Source: UBA6163 sp031411655 (GTDB taxonomy: Bacteria; Planctomycetota; Planctomycetia; Pirellulales; Pirellulaceae). From it: DNA of 64,000 bases. Numbering within the stretch: position 1 is the stretch's first letter; each line of letters opens with the position of its first letter. The position numbers and the translations under genes are program-made. The DNA lies in NCBI GenBank assembly GCA_031411655.1, contig JANOBM010000090.1, positions 42,799 to 106,798 on the forward strand, written 5' to 3'. Shown piece after piece: positions 42,475-51,488 of the stretch. The notes below the pieces were generated by a model. That model was not told where the DNA came from. It searched no databases and was given only the letters and a program-made list of their open reading frames with translations.

Positions 42475-43812
42475 ATGAAACCTTACTCGCTACCGTTTAT
42501 CGCGCCGGCTCACTTAGGAACCAGCGCTTGGTTGTTGAGGTTGCGTTGGTTCGCGGTTTTCGGCCAACTCGGAACGATCGTTGTGGCGGTCTACTTCGCG
42601 AACGTCGTGATCCCGCTCGCTCCGTTGCTCGGTCTGGTTACGGTAACCGCCGTCACGAATGCGGCATTTGCGGTTTGGTTGCGACGTGCAGAGGCACATG
42701 AACCAGCGGTTCAACCCGGGCAACTAGGAATCGCGCAAGCGGATAAAATTTCTACTGCCCTGATGATGGTCGACCTCATCACGTTGACCGCGATGCTCTA
42801 CCTCAGCGGTGGAATCGATAACCCCTTTAGCCTTTTCTACTTTGTCAATCTTGCGGTTGGCGGAGTGATTTTGCGTCCACGTTGGGCGTGGTGCATGACG
42901 GCGATGGCAATTGCCGGTAGCGGTTTGCTGATCCTTCAATCAGTACCGATTGAGGGCTTTGGACGAGGAGAGTCGCGGCCGGCGACTGCATTGTATTCGT
43001 TTGGCTTATTTGTTGCCTATGCAACTTGCGGTAGTGTCGTGACGCATTTCGTGACTCGTACGGCCGCTGAGTTGACACGGAGCGAACGTGAATTAAGGGA
43101 AACACAGACTCGCCATTCGCAAGCCTTGAGATTGGAAGGACTCACCACTCTCGCCGCGGGCGCCGCGCACGAGCTGGCGACGCCGCTTTCCACCATCGAT
43201 GTGATCTCGCGTGAGCTCGACCGCCATCTAATGGGATTCGAGGTGCCTCCGTCCGTGCGCGAGGACTTGCGACTTATCGATCACCAACTCGAAATGTGTA
43301 AGCAAATCCTTCGCCGAATGAGAGGTGCGGCAGGCGATTCGACGATTGACCACTGGAATCACACGACCGTGGGCGAGTTGATTGACTGCGCCTTAGAAGG
43401 GGTGCGGGATCCAGACCGAGTCGATGTGACCGATGCGCCTGAACATGTCGAAATGCAACCCTTGTGGTTGCCCCAGGAAGCGGTGGCTCAAGCAATCCGC
43501 AACTTGATTCATAATGGGCTGGATGCGAGCGGTGTGGACGGACGGGTACGAGTGGATACATCGATTTCCGATTTCGCCTTGGAGGTACGAATACGCGACG
43601 AAGGACGCGGGATGTCCGACGATGAACTGAGACGTGCTGGTGAACCTTTCTACACCACGAAGGAGCCCGGTCGCGGGATGGGATTGGGTTTATTCCTCTC
43701 CCGGAGCGTTGTTTCCCGGCTGGAGGGGAAACTGGAGTTTCGAAGCATTCCTGGGCAGGGAACGCAGGCGGTTGTGACGCTGCCTTGTCAGATTACGCGT
43801 GATCACGTCTGA
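42475..43812 (+). CDS. RegB/PrrB-type redox sensor histidine kinase
   Basis: 445 aa. Six membrane helices (about 22-200) include the RegB-specific GGIDNPF motif (about 112-118), the ubiquinone-sensing loop in the family. The phospho-His is in AAGAAHELATPLSTI (about 232). A Cys in the dimerisation helix (LEMCKQILRRM, about 275) lies where the redox-active Cys of Rhodobacter RegB sits. HATPase boxes are RNLIHNGLDA, DEGRGMSDD and GRGMGLGLFLSRSV. RegB reads quinone and redox state and phosphorylates RegA, and the RegA-type gene follows after 107 bp. Confidence 0.9.
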   Translation: MKPYSLPFIAPAHLGTSAWLLRLRWFAVFGQLGTIVVAVYFANVVIPLAPLLGLVTVTAVTNAAFAVWLRRAEAHEPAVQPGQLGIAQADKISTALMMVDLITLTAMLYLSGGIDNPFSLFYFVNLAVGGVILRPRWAWCMTAMAIAGSGLLILQSVPIEGFGRGESRPATALYSFGLFVAYATCGSVVTHFVTRTAAELTRSERELRETQTRHSQALRLEGLTTLAAGAAHELATPLSTIDVISRELDRHLMGFEVPPSVREDLRLIDHQLEMCKQILRRMRGAAGDSTIDHWNHTTVGELIDCALEGVRDPDRVDVTDAPEHVEMQPLWLPQEAVAQAIRNLIHNGLDASGVDGRVRVDTSISDFALEVRIRDEGRGMSDDELRRAGEPFYTTKEPGRGMGLGLFLSRSVVSRLEGKLEFRSIPGQGTQAVVTLPCQITRDHV

Positions 43813-43919
43813 CGCGGAGCCGTCTAAGGTGGCTAGAATCTATCCTTCACTGGGTACAGCATTCCAGAGGTACAGCATTCCAGGATCGACGCGAAGAAGG
43901 CGTTCAACGAGCAAATGAG

Positions 43920-44543
43920 ATGAGTAACGGAAGCCAGGTTGGTTCAGTGGTTTACGATTGTCGCGCCGTGGGGGCGGACAGCATTCTCGTTGTCGACGAC
44001 ACCTCGATTCTGCGAGATCGTTTGTCGATGGCATTTCAGCAGCGAGGTTTTCGAGTGGAGACCGCTGCGAATTTTGACGAAGCGGTGGACGTCTTTACTC
44101 GTAGGCCAACCGCATTAGCTGTGCTCGATCTTCGCATGCCTGGCAAAAGTGGTTTGGAACTGCTCGGGCGACTTCTTCAGATTCGGCCAGAAACTCGCAT
44201 CATTATGTTGAGTGGCTTTGGAAGCATCCCAGCGTCGATCGACGCCGTAAGGATGGGGGCGGTCAATTTTCTTAGCAAGCCTGCCGATGCGGACGACATT
44301 CTTGGACAGTTCATTCGCGGTGACGCCCCCAATACTCTTCACTCCGTCATCGAGTTCCCTGCGCCGTCACTAGCAAGAACGGAGTGGGAGCATATCCACC
44401 GAGTGCTGGCAGACTGCGGCGGCAACATTAGCGAAGCGGCTCGTCGATTGGGAATTCATCGCCGAAGTCTGCAAAGAAAACTCCGCAAGCGAGCACCGGA
44501 AGATCCGGCGCCCCCAACACTTGACGAACTTGACGACGACTGA
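43920..44543 (+). CDS. RegA/PrrA/ActR-type response regulator
   Basis: 207 aa: receiver (about 20-135; VVDDTSILRDR, phospho-Asp about 70 in VLDLRMPG, Lys in LSKPAD) joined by a short linker to a Fis-type helix-turn-helix (GNISEAARRLGIHRRSLQRKLRKRAP, about 165-190). That HTH is the highly conserved RegA recognition domain. It has no AAA+ domain, so it does not use sigma-54 itself. It pairs with the RegB-type kinase upstream. In proteobacteria the pair controls respiration, fixation and energy genes; the planctomycete targets are unknown. Confidence 0.92.
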   Translation: MSNGSQVGSVVYDCRAVGADSILVVDDTSILRDRLSMAFQQRGFRVETAANFDEAVDVFTRRPTALAVLDLRMPGKSGLELLGRLLQIRPETRIIMLSGFGSIPASIDAVRMGAVNFLSKPADADDILGQFIRGDAPNTLHSVIEFPAPSLARTEWEHIHRVLADCGGNISEAARRLGIHRRSLQRKLRKRAPEDPAPPTLDELDDD

Positions 44544-44594
44544 CGGCGTTACCATCACTCGGGAAGGTTTACCGCTCCCATCTCGCGGCCGTCG

Positions 44595-45044
44595 CTATTG
44601 AATCTCAATGAGTTCGACTTTGAAGTGGAGTGTCGCGTTGGGTGGGATGGTGCCTGGCTTCCCGCTGGGGCCGTATCCGAGAAACGATGGAATCTCCAGT
44701 TCAATCATGCCACCCTGGCCGATGAGTTGAAGTCCTTCCGTCCAGCCCGGTACGACTTGCGAAAGAAAAAATGAAGTGGGTTTACCGCGACGGTAAGAGC
44801 TATCAAATTCAGTTTCATCGTCGAGCCAGCCAGCGTAATGAACCGTGACTTGATTCCCCGCATCGGGTTTGGGGCCATCGGACTTACGCAGGATTCGGTA
44901 TTTGAGTCCAGACTTCGTGGTGGTGAATTCCGTTGGGGCATCGGCATCAACCGGGCCTGACGTGAACGTTGGTTCGGCGATACAACCCGTCGCGATGACT
45001 AGCAACAGTCCAATCACGCAAGATTCTAGGAATCGTGAAATCAT
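44595..45044 (-). CDS. FKBP-type peptidyl-prolyl isomerase lipoprotein
   Basis: 149 aa with a lipobox (VIATGC, Cys about 21). The FKBP domain (about 42-149) has VTVHYAGWLDDETEFDSSY, VVPGWTEGLQLIGQGG and ELEIPSFLGYG, covering the usual active-site aromatics. It catalyses Xaa-Pro cis-trans isomerisation of exported proteins. Its start is 23 bp after the upstream unknown gene on the same strand, so the two may be co-transcribed. Confidence 0.92.
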   Translation of the reverse strand: MISRFLESCVIGLLLVIATGCIAEPTFTSGPVDADAPTEFTTTKSGLKYRILRKSDGPKPDAGNQVTVHYAGWLDDETEFDSSYRRGKPTSFFLSQVVPGWTEGLQLIGQGGMIELEIPSFLGYGPSGKPGTIPPNATLHFKVELIEIQ

Positions 45045-45067
45045 GACTCAAATTCTCTCGAAAAGCC

Positions 45068-45541
45068 CTACCCGACACACCATTCGTCGGTGAACCACTT
45101 TACTCGGTCGGCTCGTCTTGGGCTGTAGTTCGACGAAGCATCAAACTTTTTTTTCTTCAGAAATTGAAGGAACCCATCGGCCGGTACGTATGCGTGCTGC
45201 GTGATCACATCCACGTTCTCACTATCGATCGCCCAATTATAAAGCAGCGAATTATCTCGTTCGAAGCGTTCGTCGAGGTATCTCGCATCCGCTGAACTCG
45301 CAACCACGAACGTGCATTGATGCTTGCACAAGAAACCAAGGAATCGGCTTGCTAACGCACGTGTTCGATGAAGTTCACCGTCCATCGTTGCAGATGCCAC
45401 ATTCCACAGGCTGGCGAATCCATCGCTATCAACTGTATCGGCGTCCAAACGGATGGCGATGCTCTTATCGATCTCGATCAATTTCTTGTTCGAGTCATTG
45501 ACTTCACTGGTTGCTACATCACCGATCGTTTCATTACTCAA
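45068..45541 (-). CDS. Protein of unknown function
   Basis: 157 aa, family not recognised. Soluble, mixed alpha/beta. It has Cys-Lys-His-Gln-Cys in the middle (LCKHQCTF, about 71-78) and one more Cys near the C-terminus (EWCVG), a DAD motif and a helical C-terminal segment rich in Lys. The gene precedes the FKBP lipoprotein on the same strand with a 23-bp gap. Confidence 0.6.
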   Translation of the reverse strand: MSNETIGDVATSEVNDSNKKLIEIDKSIAIRLDADTVDSDGFASLWNVASATMDGELHRTRALASRFLGFLCKHQCTFVVASSADARYLDERFERDNSLLYNWAIDSENVDVITQHAYVPADGFLQFLKKKKFDASSNYSPRRADRVKWFTDEWCVG

Positions 45542-45731
45542 CTGAATGCTCCATGCTTGTAAAACATTTGATGCGAAGCGTCATGTCGAGTGCTTAGACT
45601 CGATTTGACGGGTTGCGGAGCATACGCAACGCGAAGCGAAACGCAAGCGGGGCCACCCGCGAACCTAGCTTCTTTATCGGCAAGCGAGTGATCGACGCTG
45701 AACTATACCGGCGCGATCCGTGCACGCGATT

Positions 45732-47018
45732 TTAATCGATGGACTCGATACGAATGTTGTCGAAGTCTGCAGTGCCTGTTGCACCGAACAGGCCAATGCG
45801 GATGATCGCTTCTCTCGTTTGAGGGGGGATTCGGATGAGCCGACTGTGAGTTTTCCAGTCCCGCGTCCCTCGGAATGGGCCGATCACAAATAACCCAACT
45901 TCGCGGCGTTCGTCGTCATAAAGACTTAATGCGATCGATGGCAGAGAGTCCGCTTGTTTGCCGAGTGTTACCGAATCGGTACGAACGGCGCCGCTGAGTC
46001 GAATCGTCGGAACCTCGCGACCATCGATCGGTAGCCCCTGAAGTAGGTGTGAGCTTAACTCAGGCGTTTGGTTTTGAAAGCGAACGAAGCCGTCGCCTTC
46101 GAAAGCCTTTCCGTGCATGGATTGGACCTGGCGGCCGTAATACCAACCCACAACGGTGTCCAAAGGCGGAGACGCAAGTTTCGAAGCAGGATCGCTTGGG
46201 TCCGCTTTGAATACTGCCTCGAAATTGCCATTGATCACGGTCGGCTTCTTTGGGTCCGGCATTCGCTTTCGAGTCGCCTCCGCTTTGCCTGTCATGGGCA
46301 CGAAAAGAGTTGGCTGCAATGCGGTGCGATTGAGTTCACCGTTGACCTTGGTCAATAGATAAAGGGTCTGCTGGTACCGTTCGCCGACAGGAATGATCAT
46401 CTTGCCCCCTTCGCGAAGCTGAGCAATCAGCGGTTCGGGAATCGATTCGGGACTACACGTCACGATGATCTTGTCGAAAGGTGCCTCGTCGGGCCAACCT
46501 GCAAATCCATCTCCAATGCGGACATGAACGTTCTTGTACTCCAAGTCTTCGAGCACTTTGGTAGCCTGCTCACCGAGAGGTCGAACGATTTCAATCGTAT
46601 AGACTTCGGCAACCAACGGGCTCAGTACCGCTGCCTGGTAGCCGCTACCGGTACCAATTTCAAGCACCCGGTCGGTCGGTTGTGGATCAATCGACTCGGT
46701 CATCCAGGCAACGATGAAAGGGCTACTGATGGTTTGTGAGTCACCAATCGGCAGAGCCATGTCGAGATAGGCTTGGGCGCGCAGCGCGCGAGGGACAAAT
46801 TCATGGCGAGGTGTTTCACGCATCGAGCGAAGAACTCGCTGATTCTTCACGCCGGCTGATTCGATTCGATCTTTGACCAAGCTTTCCCTCGACGCGGCAT
46901 AAGCGTCGTCCGCCGCATCGAGGCGAACCGGGGGGCCAGCCAGCAAAACCGTGCTCAATAGCAGCGCTGAGAATGCCCAGCGACTGCGGGCGTTGAAATC
47001 GATCATCGACAAAATCAT
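45732..47018 (-). CDS. pcm: Exported protein-L-isoaspartate O-methyltransferase with extra C-terminal domain
   Basis: 428 aa. Residues 1-32 form a signal peptide. Residues about 40-250 are a PCMT domain: RESLVKDRI, MRETPRHEFVP, LPIGDSQTISSPFIVAWMTE, SAM motif VLEIGTGSGYQAA, and FDKIIVTCSPESIP. The family repairs damaged L-isoaspartyl residues. A further roughly 170 residues form a beta-rich, carbohydrate-binding-like domain not found in classic Pcm. An exported SAM-dependent enzyme is unusual because SAM is cytoplasmic; similar secreted forms are annotated in planctomycetes. The activity is unproven. Confidence 0.88.
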   Translation of the reverse strand: MILSMIDFNARSRWAFSALLLSTVLLAGPPVRLDAADDAYAASRESLVKDRIESAGVKNQRVLRSMRETPRHEFVPRALRAQAYLDMALPIGDSQTISSPFIVAWMTESIDPQPTDRVLEIGTGSGYQAAVLSPLVAEVYTIEIVRPLGEQATKVLEDLEYKNVHVRIGDGFAGWPDEAPFDKIIVTCSPESIPEPLIAQLREGGKMIIPVGERYQQTLYLLTKVNGELNRTALQPTLFVPMTGKAEATRKRMPDPKKPTVINGNFEAVFKADPSDPASKLASPPLDTVVGWYYGRQVQSMHGKAFEGDGFVRFQNQTPELSSHLLQGLPIDGREVPTIRLSGAVRTDSVTLGKQADSLPSIALSLYDDERREVGLFVIGPFRGTRDWKTHSRLIRIPPQTREAIIRIGLFGATGTADFDNIRIESID

Positions 47019-47352
47019 GATTTCGCTAAGTGCGAGTGGCGAAGCGTGGAGGGACGCCTGATTCTACACGCTGAAGATGAGTTTCACGCGCGTTTACCGC
47101 TATCTCATACCCCACAAACGGTCTGCATTTACGACGAAATTCGACTTTGCGGGTTAGGCGGGCTTGCACCCCCACTCGGCCCTATTTTACAGAATCGACC
47201 TTTAAGGATTCGAGTGACGTTCCAGCGACTTTGAAAGTCTAAAAATCGGTTCCATCGATCGATTCGGACTTAAACCAAGGTGTCGTGTTTTTTACCAGTA
47301 GCGTCTATCGAATCCTAAGTAGTCATGGAAGGGTCCCAAACGGAAGTGAAGC
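47019..47352. other. 334-bp divergent gap between pcm and the lipoprotein gene
   Basis: No supported gene, hairpin or repeat. It presumably carries promoters for both flanking genes, but I do not recognise them. Confidence 0.3.
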
Positions 47353-48099
47353 ATGGTGAAACGAAATCATTATCAAGTTTTGTTAGTATGTTTTGTCTCA
47401 TTAACAGTTGTCGGTTGCGCGTCGTCCCGAACGTCCAATACGGCAAGGACCGGAACGGAGCAGATCCTGCTGTCCAATGCGATTGACCGCACGCTGAGCA
47501 ATGTGTCGTTTGATCAAATGTCCGGTCGTAAAGTTTTCATCGACGACAAGTATCTCGACTCGATCGATAAAGGTTACGTGATGGGCTCGCTGCGTCACAA
47601 GACGCTGGCCGCAGGTGGCAGTTTAGCGAAGTCAGTTGACGAAGCGGATTTGGTTCTTGAGCCACGAAGTGGTGGCGTAGGTACGGACAGCGAAGATTCG
47701 TTCATCGGGATCCCCTCGCTGAGTGTTCCGGGTTTGCCTATCTCACTACCTGACATCAAGCTAATTTCTCGCAGTACGCAGTTAGGAACCGCGAAGATCG
47801 GGCTGGTGGCTTATGATCCTAAGACCGGTACGAGCTTCGGCCTTGGTGGACAAACGACTGCGGTCACGAAACATGACGACACGTACGTGTTCGGCATGGG
47901 ACCGTTCCGAAGCGGTGCGGTCCGCCAAGAGCGCGAAAGCGCGGTTGGATATGAGTCACCCGCAGGAACGCTGGCGACATTGACAGGCCAAAAACCTTCC
48001 CGGCTCGCGCATCGTAGCCCTGTCAATTTGGTCGAAGGTTCGACGACACGAGTCGCAGAACTTCCAGCCCCTTCGATGCTTGAAGCGATCACGCGGTAA
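47353..48099 (+). CDS. DUF6655-like planctomycete lipoprotein
   Basis: 248 aa. A lipobox (LTVVGC, Cys about 22) is followed by SNTARTGTEQILLSNAID, the opening I associate with the DUF6655 family of planctomycetes. The rest is beta-rich, with ADLVLEPRSGGVGTD and GIPSLSVPGLPISLPDI. ATG start with GGAAGTGAAG just upstream. The function is unknown. It converges on ppx. Confidence 0.72.
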   Translation: MVKRNHYQVLLVCFVSLTVVGCASSRTSNTARTGTEQILLSNAIDRTLSNVSFDQMSGRKVFIDDKYLDSIDKGYVMGSLRHKTLAAGGSLAKSVDEADLVLEPRSGGVGTDSEDSFIGIPSLSVPGLPISLPDIKLISRSTQLGTAKIGLVAYDPKTGTSFGLGGQTTAVTKHDDTYVFGMGPFRSGAVRQERESAVGYESPAGTLATLTGQKPSRLAHRSPVNLVEGSTTRVAELPAPSMLEAITR

Positions 48100-48117
48100 A
48101 GGTGAAGAGCGGGGTGT

Positions 48118-49785
48118 TTATCGGCGCGACCGAAGCATAACGGGTATGCCGAAAACTTCCTCGAAGAGCGGTCCGTTTTGCCGCAGCGCCAATTGTTCCA
48201 TCGAGTTGTCTTCCAGTCCCGGCAACTCGATGATCATGCGTTTGCCCTCGCGAACGCATCGGAATTGACGTACGCGACCGTTTCTCGCTTCGTCCAGGGC
48301 AATCGCAACTCGAAGGATCGCCGCAAGTTTTGCAACGACAACCCGGTCCTCGCGCGGTAACGTGCCGTAACCTTCATGGGACGGTTGGGGCGACGACCGA
48401 CGGTGGTACCGAGCAACCAATCCGACGAGCAGCAAATCATGTCGCGATAGTCCGAAGAGTTCGCTATTGCGAATCAAATACATCGCGTGTTTGTGACTAC
48501 TACGCAAATTAACAAACAATCCAATTTGATAAAGGATTGCAGCCACATGAAGTATCACCTCCAGTCTTTCAGGCAGCCGATGTTCTCGCTGAAGCTGTGT
48601 GAAGAGTTCAGTGGCAAGGGTGGCAGTATGCAAAGCATGCTCTTCGTCGAATTCACATTTGCGCCCAAGCGCAATCGCAGATCGGACAATGAGATTACGA
48701 AACGCGCTGGTCCAGCTGCCACGAAGCGCCATGTCATGCAGCAGCCCGTCTCGCATGTTGGTATCCGACACCAGGATCGAACTCAACTCGAAATGCTGAG
48801 CAAGCATCTGATAAGTCAACAACGCAGGGCCAACGGTTTCAGCTTCGATGTAGCTGATGCCGTATTTTTTGACGATCGCATCTTCATCCAAACGCAACAA
48901 TTCATCCGTCAAACGCGCCAACTGTGCGGTCGGTATCTCCGCGAGTTTTTCAGTATCCCAGTGACCGATAATGTGACGCACGGCAAAACGAACGTCACCT
49001 CCGATCGCGATCATCTTTGTGTCGGATTCTTTGTTGAGGAGTTCGGATAAGCGGTCAATGATCCGTCCCACTTGATGTTCCATTAACGCACGTCGACGTG
49101 ATGGTGTTGACGTTGTCGATTGGAGCATCTCAACAAGTCTCAATGAACCCAGGCGGAAAGTGTCGCTGATCAGCATATTTCCGTCTCGCATCACAAGCAC
49201 TTCCGTCGTACCGCCACCTACCTCCACGACCACGCTTCGAGACCGCTGTAACGACTCGTCTTGTTCAAGGTGTGGGATGACCCCCATGTAGGTGATGCGA
49301 TTGACTTCGGCCTCATCGATAATTTCGACGACTAAACCGGTTGCGATAAAGACGCGGTCAATGAAGGCGAGGCGATTGACGGCTTCGCGGACGGCTGAGG
49401 TCGCAACCACACGGATATTGGATGCGTACCGAATGCCATATTCGCGCAGGACTCTTTGATATCGTCGTAAGATCGATGCCGAACGCTCGATTGTCGCCCG
49501 CGTGATGCGACGACTAGTAAAAGCCTCACGCCCAAGGTCGACCGCTTGAACAAGATTGTCAAGCGTTCGTACCGTGCCACCTCGATGGATCTCAGCGATT
49601 GTCATGCGGATGCTGGTGGCACCGATATCGATGACCGCAACCGTTCGAATGGCCGCATTCTCCGCAGCGGTGGAATCGACAGTCGTCGTCTCGGTTGACG
49701 TCACCGGATCGGACTGACGGTCCTCGGGCCAAGTAGCGCCTAATTCGTTGCTCCCTTCACGTGGCAGATTACTCATCGCAGACAA
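48118..49785 (-). CDS. ppx: Exopolyphosphatase/guanosine pentaphosphate phosphohydrolase (Ppx/GppA)
   Basis: 555 aa. An N-terminal extension of about 48 residues precedes the actin-like fold: IDIGATSIRMTIAE, the VRVVATSAVREA segment and VEVGGGTTEVLVM. The C-terminal HD-like helical part (about 370-520) contains LHVAAILYQIGLFVN and RHDLLLVGLVARYHRR. Ppx releases phosphate from polyphosphate and GppA converts pppGpp to ppGpp, so a stringent-response or phosphate-storage role is expected. Which of the two reactions it prefers cannot be told. Confidence 0.9.
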   Translation of the reverse strand: MSAMSNLPREGSNELGATWPEDRQSDPVTSTETTTVDSTAAENAAIRTVAVIDIGATSIRMTIAEIHRGGTVRTLDNLVQAVDLGREAFTSRRITRATIERSASILRRYQRVLREYGIRYASNIRVVATSAVREAVNRLAFIDRVFIATGLVVEIIDEAEVNRITYMGVIPHLEQDESLQRSRSVVVEVGGGTTEVLVMRDGNMLISDTFRLGSLRLVEMLQSTTSTPSRRRALMEHQVGRIIDRLSELLNKESDTKMIAIGGDVRFAVRHIIGHWDTEKLAEIPTAQLARLTDELLRLDEDAIVKKYGISYIEAETVGPALLTYQMLAQHFELSSILVSDTNMRDGLLHDMALRGSWTSAFRNLIVRSAIALGRKCEFDEEHALHTATLATELFTQLQREHRLPERLEVILHVAAILYQIGLFVNLRSSHKHAMYLIRNSELFGLSRHDLLLVGLVARYHRRSSPQPSHEGYGTLPREDRVVVAKLAAILRVAIALDEARNGRVRQFRCVREGKRMIIELPGLEDNSMEQLALRQNGPLFEEVFGIPVMLRSRR

Positions 49786-49839
49786 CAGTTCACGAAATGG
49801 TCAGGGGGGACAGGCATTCAATTAGGTGATCACTCGCAA

Positions 49840-50505
49840 TCAGGTGATCACTCGATGATATCGTAACACTTTACGAGCCGTTTCCGCATCCGTGAACTGA
49901 TAGGCCTGCCAACGACATGCCACAGCGGCTTCGATATTGTCGATGCGATCATCAAAAAACAGGATACGGTCTGGTGGAACGCCCGCTTGAATTTGTGCGA
50001 GGTGATAAATTTGAGGATTGGGCTTCATCACGCCCTCTTCGTAGCTCAGCACAATTCGATCGAATGGTTTTTGAAGTGCCGGGTAGTCGTTTTGAAGCAA
50101 CCATCGCCAATGCGCTATGCAGGTATTGGAAAGAATCCCAACTTTCGTCCCGTGCTCGCGGACTTCATCGACCACCGATTCCATTTCGCGAATCGGTTCA
50201 AACATATCGCTAAGCAAATTCAGCAAATCAAGCGTGGGTGAGTGATCGCTATGCAGTTGCAGCGCATCGCGGGCAACTTGAGCGAACGCCTCTTCATCGA
50301 TATGGCCATGTTCAAAAAGGTCCTGTGTGCCACTATGCCATAGTGATGCACGAACTTTTGCAGGATCCAGGTTCCATCGCGACGCCACGTTCTCGCACGC
50401 GCGTTGGACGTCAAACTTTGCCAGAACGTTGCCAAGATCGAAATAGACGAACTCTATCGGCGTCATCGACGAGGGGCCCTGGAGGTTACTCGCATCGAAG
50501 TTCAT
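49840..50505 (-). CDS. HAD-family phosphatase (YihX-like)
   Basis: 221 aa from the ATG at 50505, which overlaps the stop of the upstream gene by one base (TGATG, 50503-50507), so the two are probably translationally coupled. Motif I is FVYFDLGNVL (Asp about 23), as in the YihX alpha-D-glucose-1-phosphatase group. Motif II/III region VGILSNTCIAHW, Lys in YEEGVMKPNP, and the final acidic motif FFDDRIDNIEAA are all present. It is a small haloacid-dehalogenase phosphatase; the substrate is unknown, with sugar phosphate likely. Confidence 0.88.
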   Translation of the reverse strand: MNFDASNLQGPSSMTPIEFVYFDLGNVLAKFDVQRACENVASRWNLDPAKVRASLWHSGTQDLFEHGHIDEEAFAQVARDALQLHSDHSPTLDLLNLLSDMFEPIREMESVVDEVREHGTKVGILSNTCIAHWRWLLQNDYPALQKPFDRIVLSYEEGVMKPNPQIYHLAQIQAGVPPDRILFFDDRIDNIEAAVACRWQAYQFTDAETARKVLRYHRVIT

Positions 50506-51200
50506 CACAGTGGTTTGATTCGTAGGTTGCGATACCAAGCTTCGCTCGGAGGACCACCATGGATTTGTACCGCAATCACGCCCTCGGTTTCGATGCCAGG
50601 CTCGGTTTCCGTATAGTCCACGGTTTGTTCGCCATTGACGAACAGGTCGATTTCATTCCCGACACAGCGGATCCGATAGTCATTCCATTCATCCGGCTTC
50701 ACGATGCGAGCGATTAATTCCGCGTCGGGAACCGCCAACATGCGTCGACGGCGAGATTCGTCGTAGAGGGCCCCCCAAACCATTTGGTTTCCGACGCCAC
50801 CGACGTCCGCCTGATATCCCGAGACTTCGTCGCTGTTTACGATTCGCTTGGTGCGGAATTGAATCCCTGCATTGACGCCATCTCCAATCGCCTTGACTTG
50901 CAACCGCAATTCGAAATCACTGTACTTTCGCGTGGTGCAAAGGAAGAAGTTATTGGGAATCGCTTCGTCGAGTCTTCCCGCAACGATGGCGGATTCATCA
51001 ACACGAAACCAGTAGCCTTTGCCTTCCCAGCCGTTCAGTAACTTGCCGTCAAACAGCGGTACAAATCCGTCTTCGCTATCCGCCCCCTGTTCCACGCTCG
51101 GTTTGACGGACGGAGCATCGCCATTTCCCGCGACATCTTGTGAAGCGGCAAAACCGGTGAACAGAAAACAAAACAGCAGTGCTAACGATCGTCGATTCAT
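50505..51200 (-). CDS. Secreted DUF1080 (3-keto-disaccharide hydrolase-like) protein
   Basis: 231 aa from the ATG at 51200, preceded by GAGGTAATT, a good ribosome site; the longer upstream frame is rejected. Signal peptide about 1-22. A single DUF1080 domain follows: GFVPLFDGKLLNGWEG, FFLCTTRKYSDFELRLQV, NAGIQFRTK and a C-terminal IHGGPPSEAWYRNLRIKPL. The family cleaves 3-keto-glycosides in some members. Its stop overlaps the start of the HAD phosphatase gene by one base, which hints at a shared sugar pathway. Confidence 0.87.
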   Translation of the reverse strand: MNRRSLALLFCFLFTGFAASQDVAGNGDAPSVKPSVEQGADSEDGFVPLFDGKLLNGWEGKGYWFRVDESAIVAGRLDEAIPNNFFLCTTRKYSDFELRLQVKAIGDGVNAGIQFRTKRIVNSDEVSGYQADVGGVGNQMVWGALYDESRRRRMLAVPDAELIARIVKPDEWNDYRIRCVGNEIDLFVNGEQTVDYTETEPGIETEGVIAVQIHGGPPSEAWYRNLRIKPL

Positions 51201-51488
51201 AATTACCTCGCGGACGGATAGACAGTCTTTAATCTTACATGAGGTGACTTCCACTTGCTGCCAGCCAACCGCTGCCAGCCAACTGATGTGCGGCCGCTTC
51301 CTTTTTCGTGAATCACGCGGCGACGAAAAGTTTAGTATACTTTCGATCACCAGGCATCCGACCGCCATTCGTCCTTTTAGATGGGTCTGCACACAGTTGT
51401 TTTTGATGTTGGCTGTCTCCCTCAGGCTGCTTCCTTTCCTTGATTCTTTCCTTGTTTCGGCACAACCATGACTTCGGACCTTGTTTCC

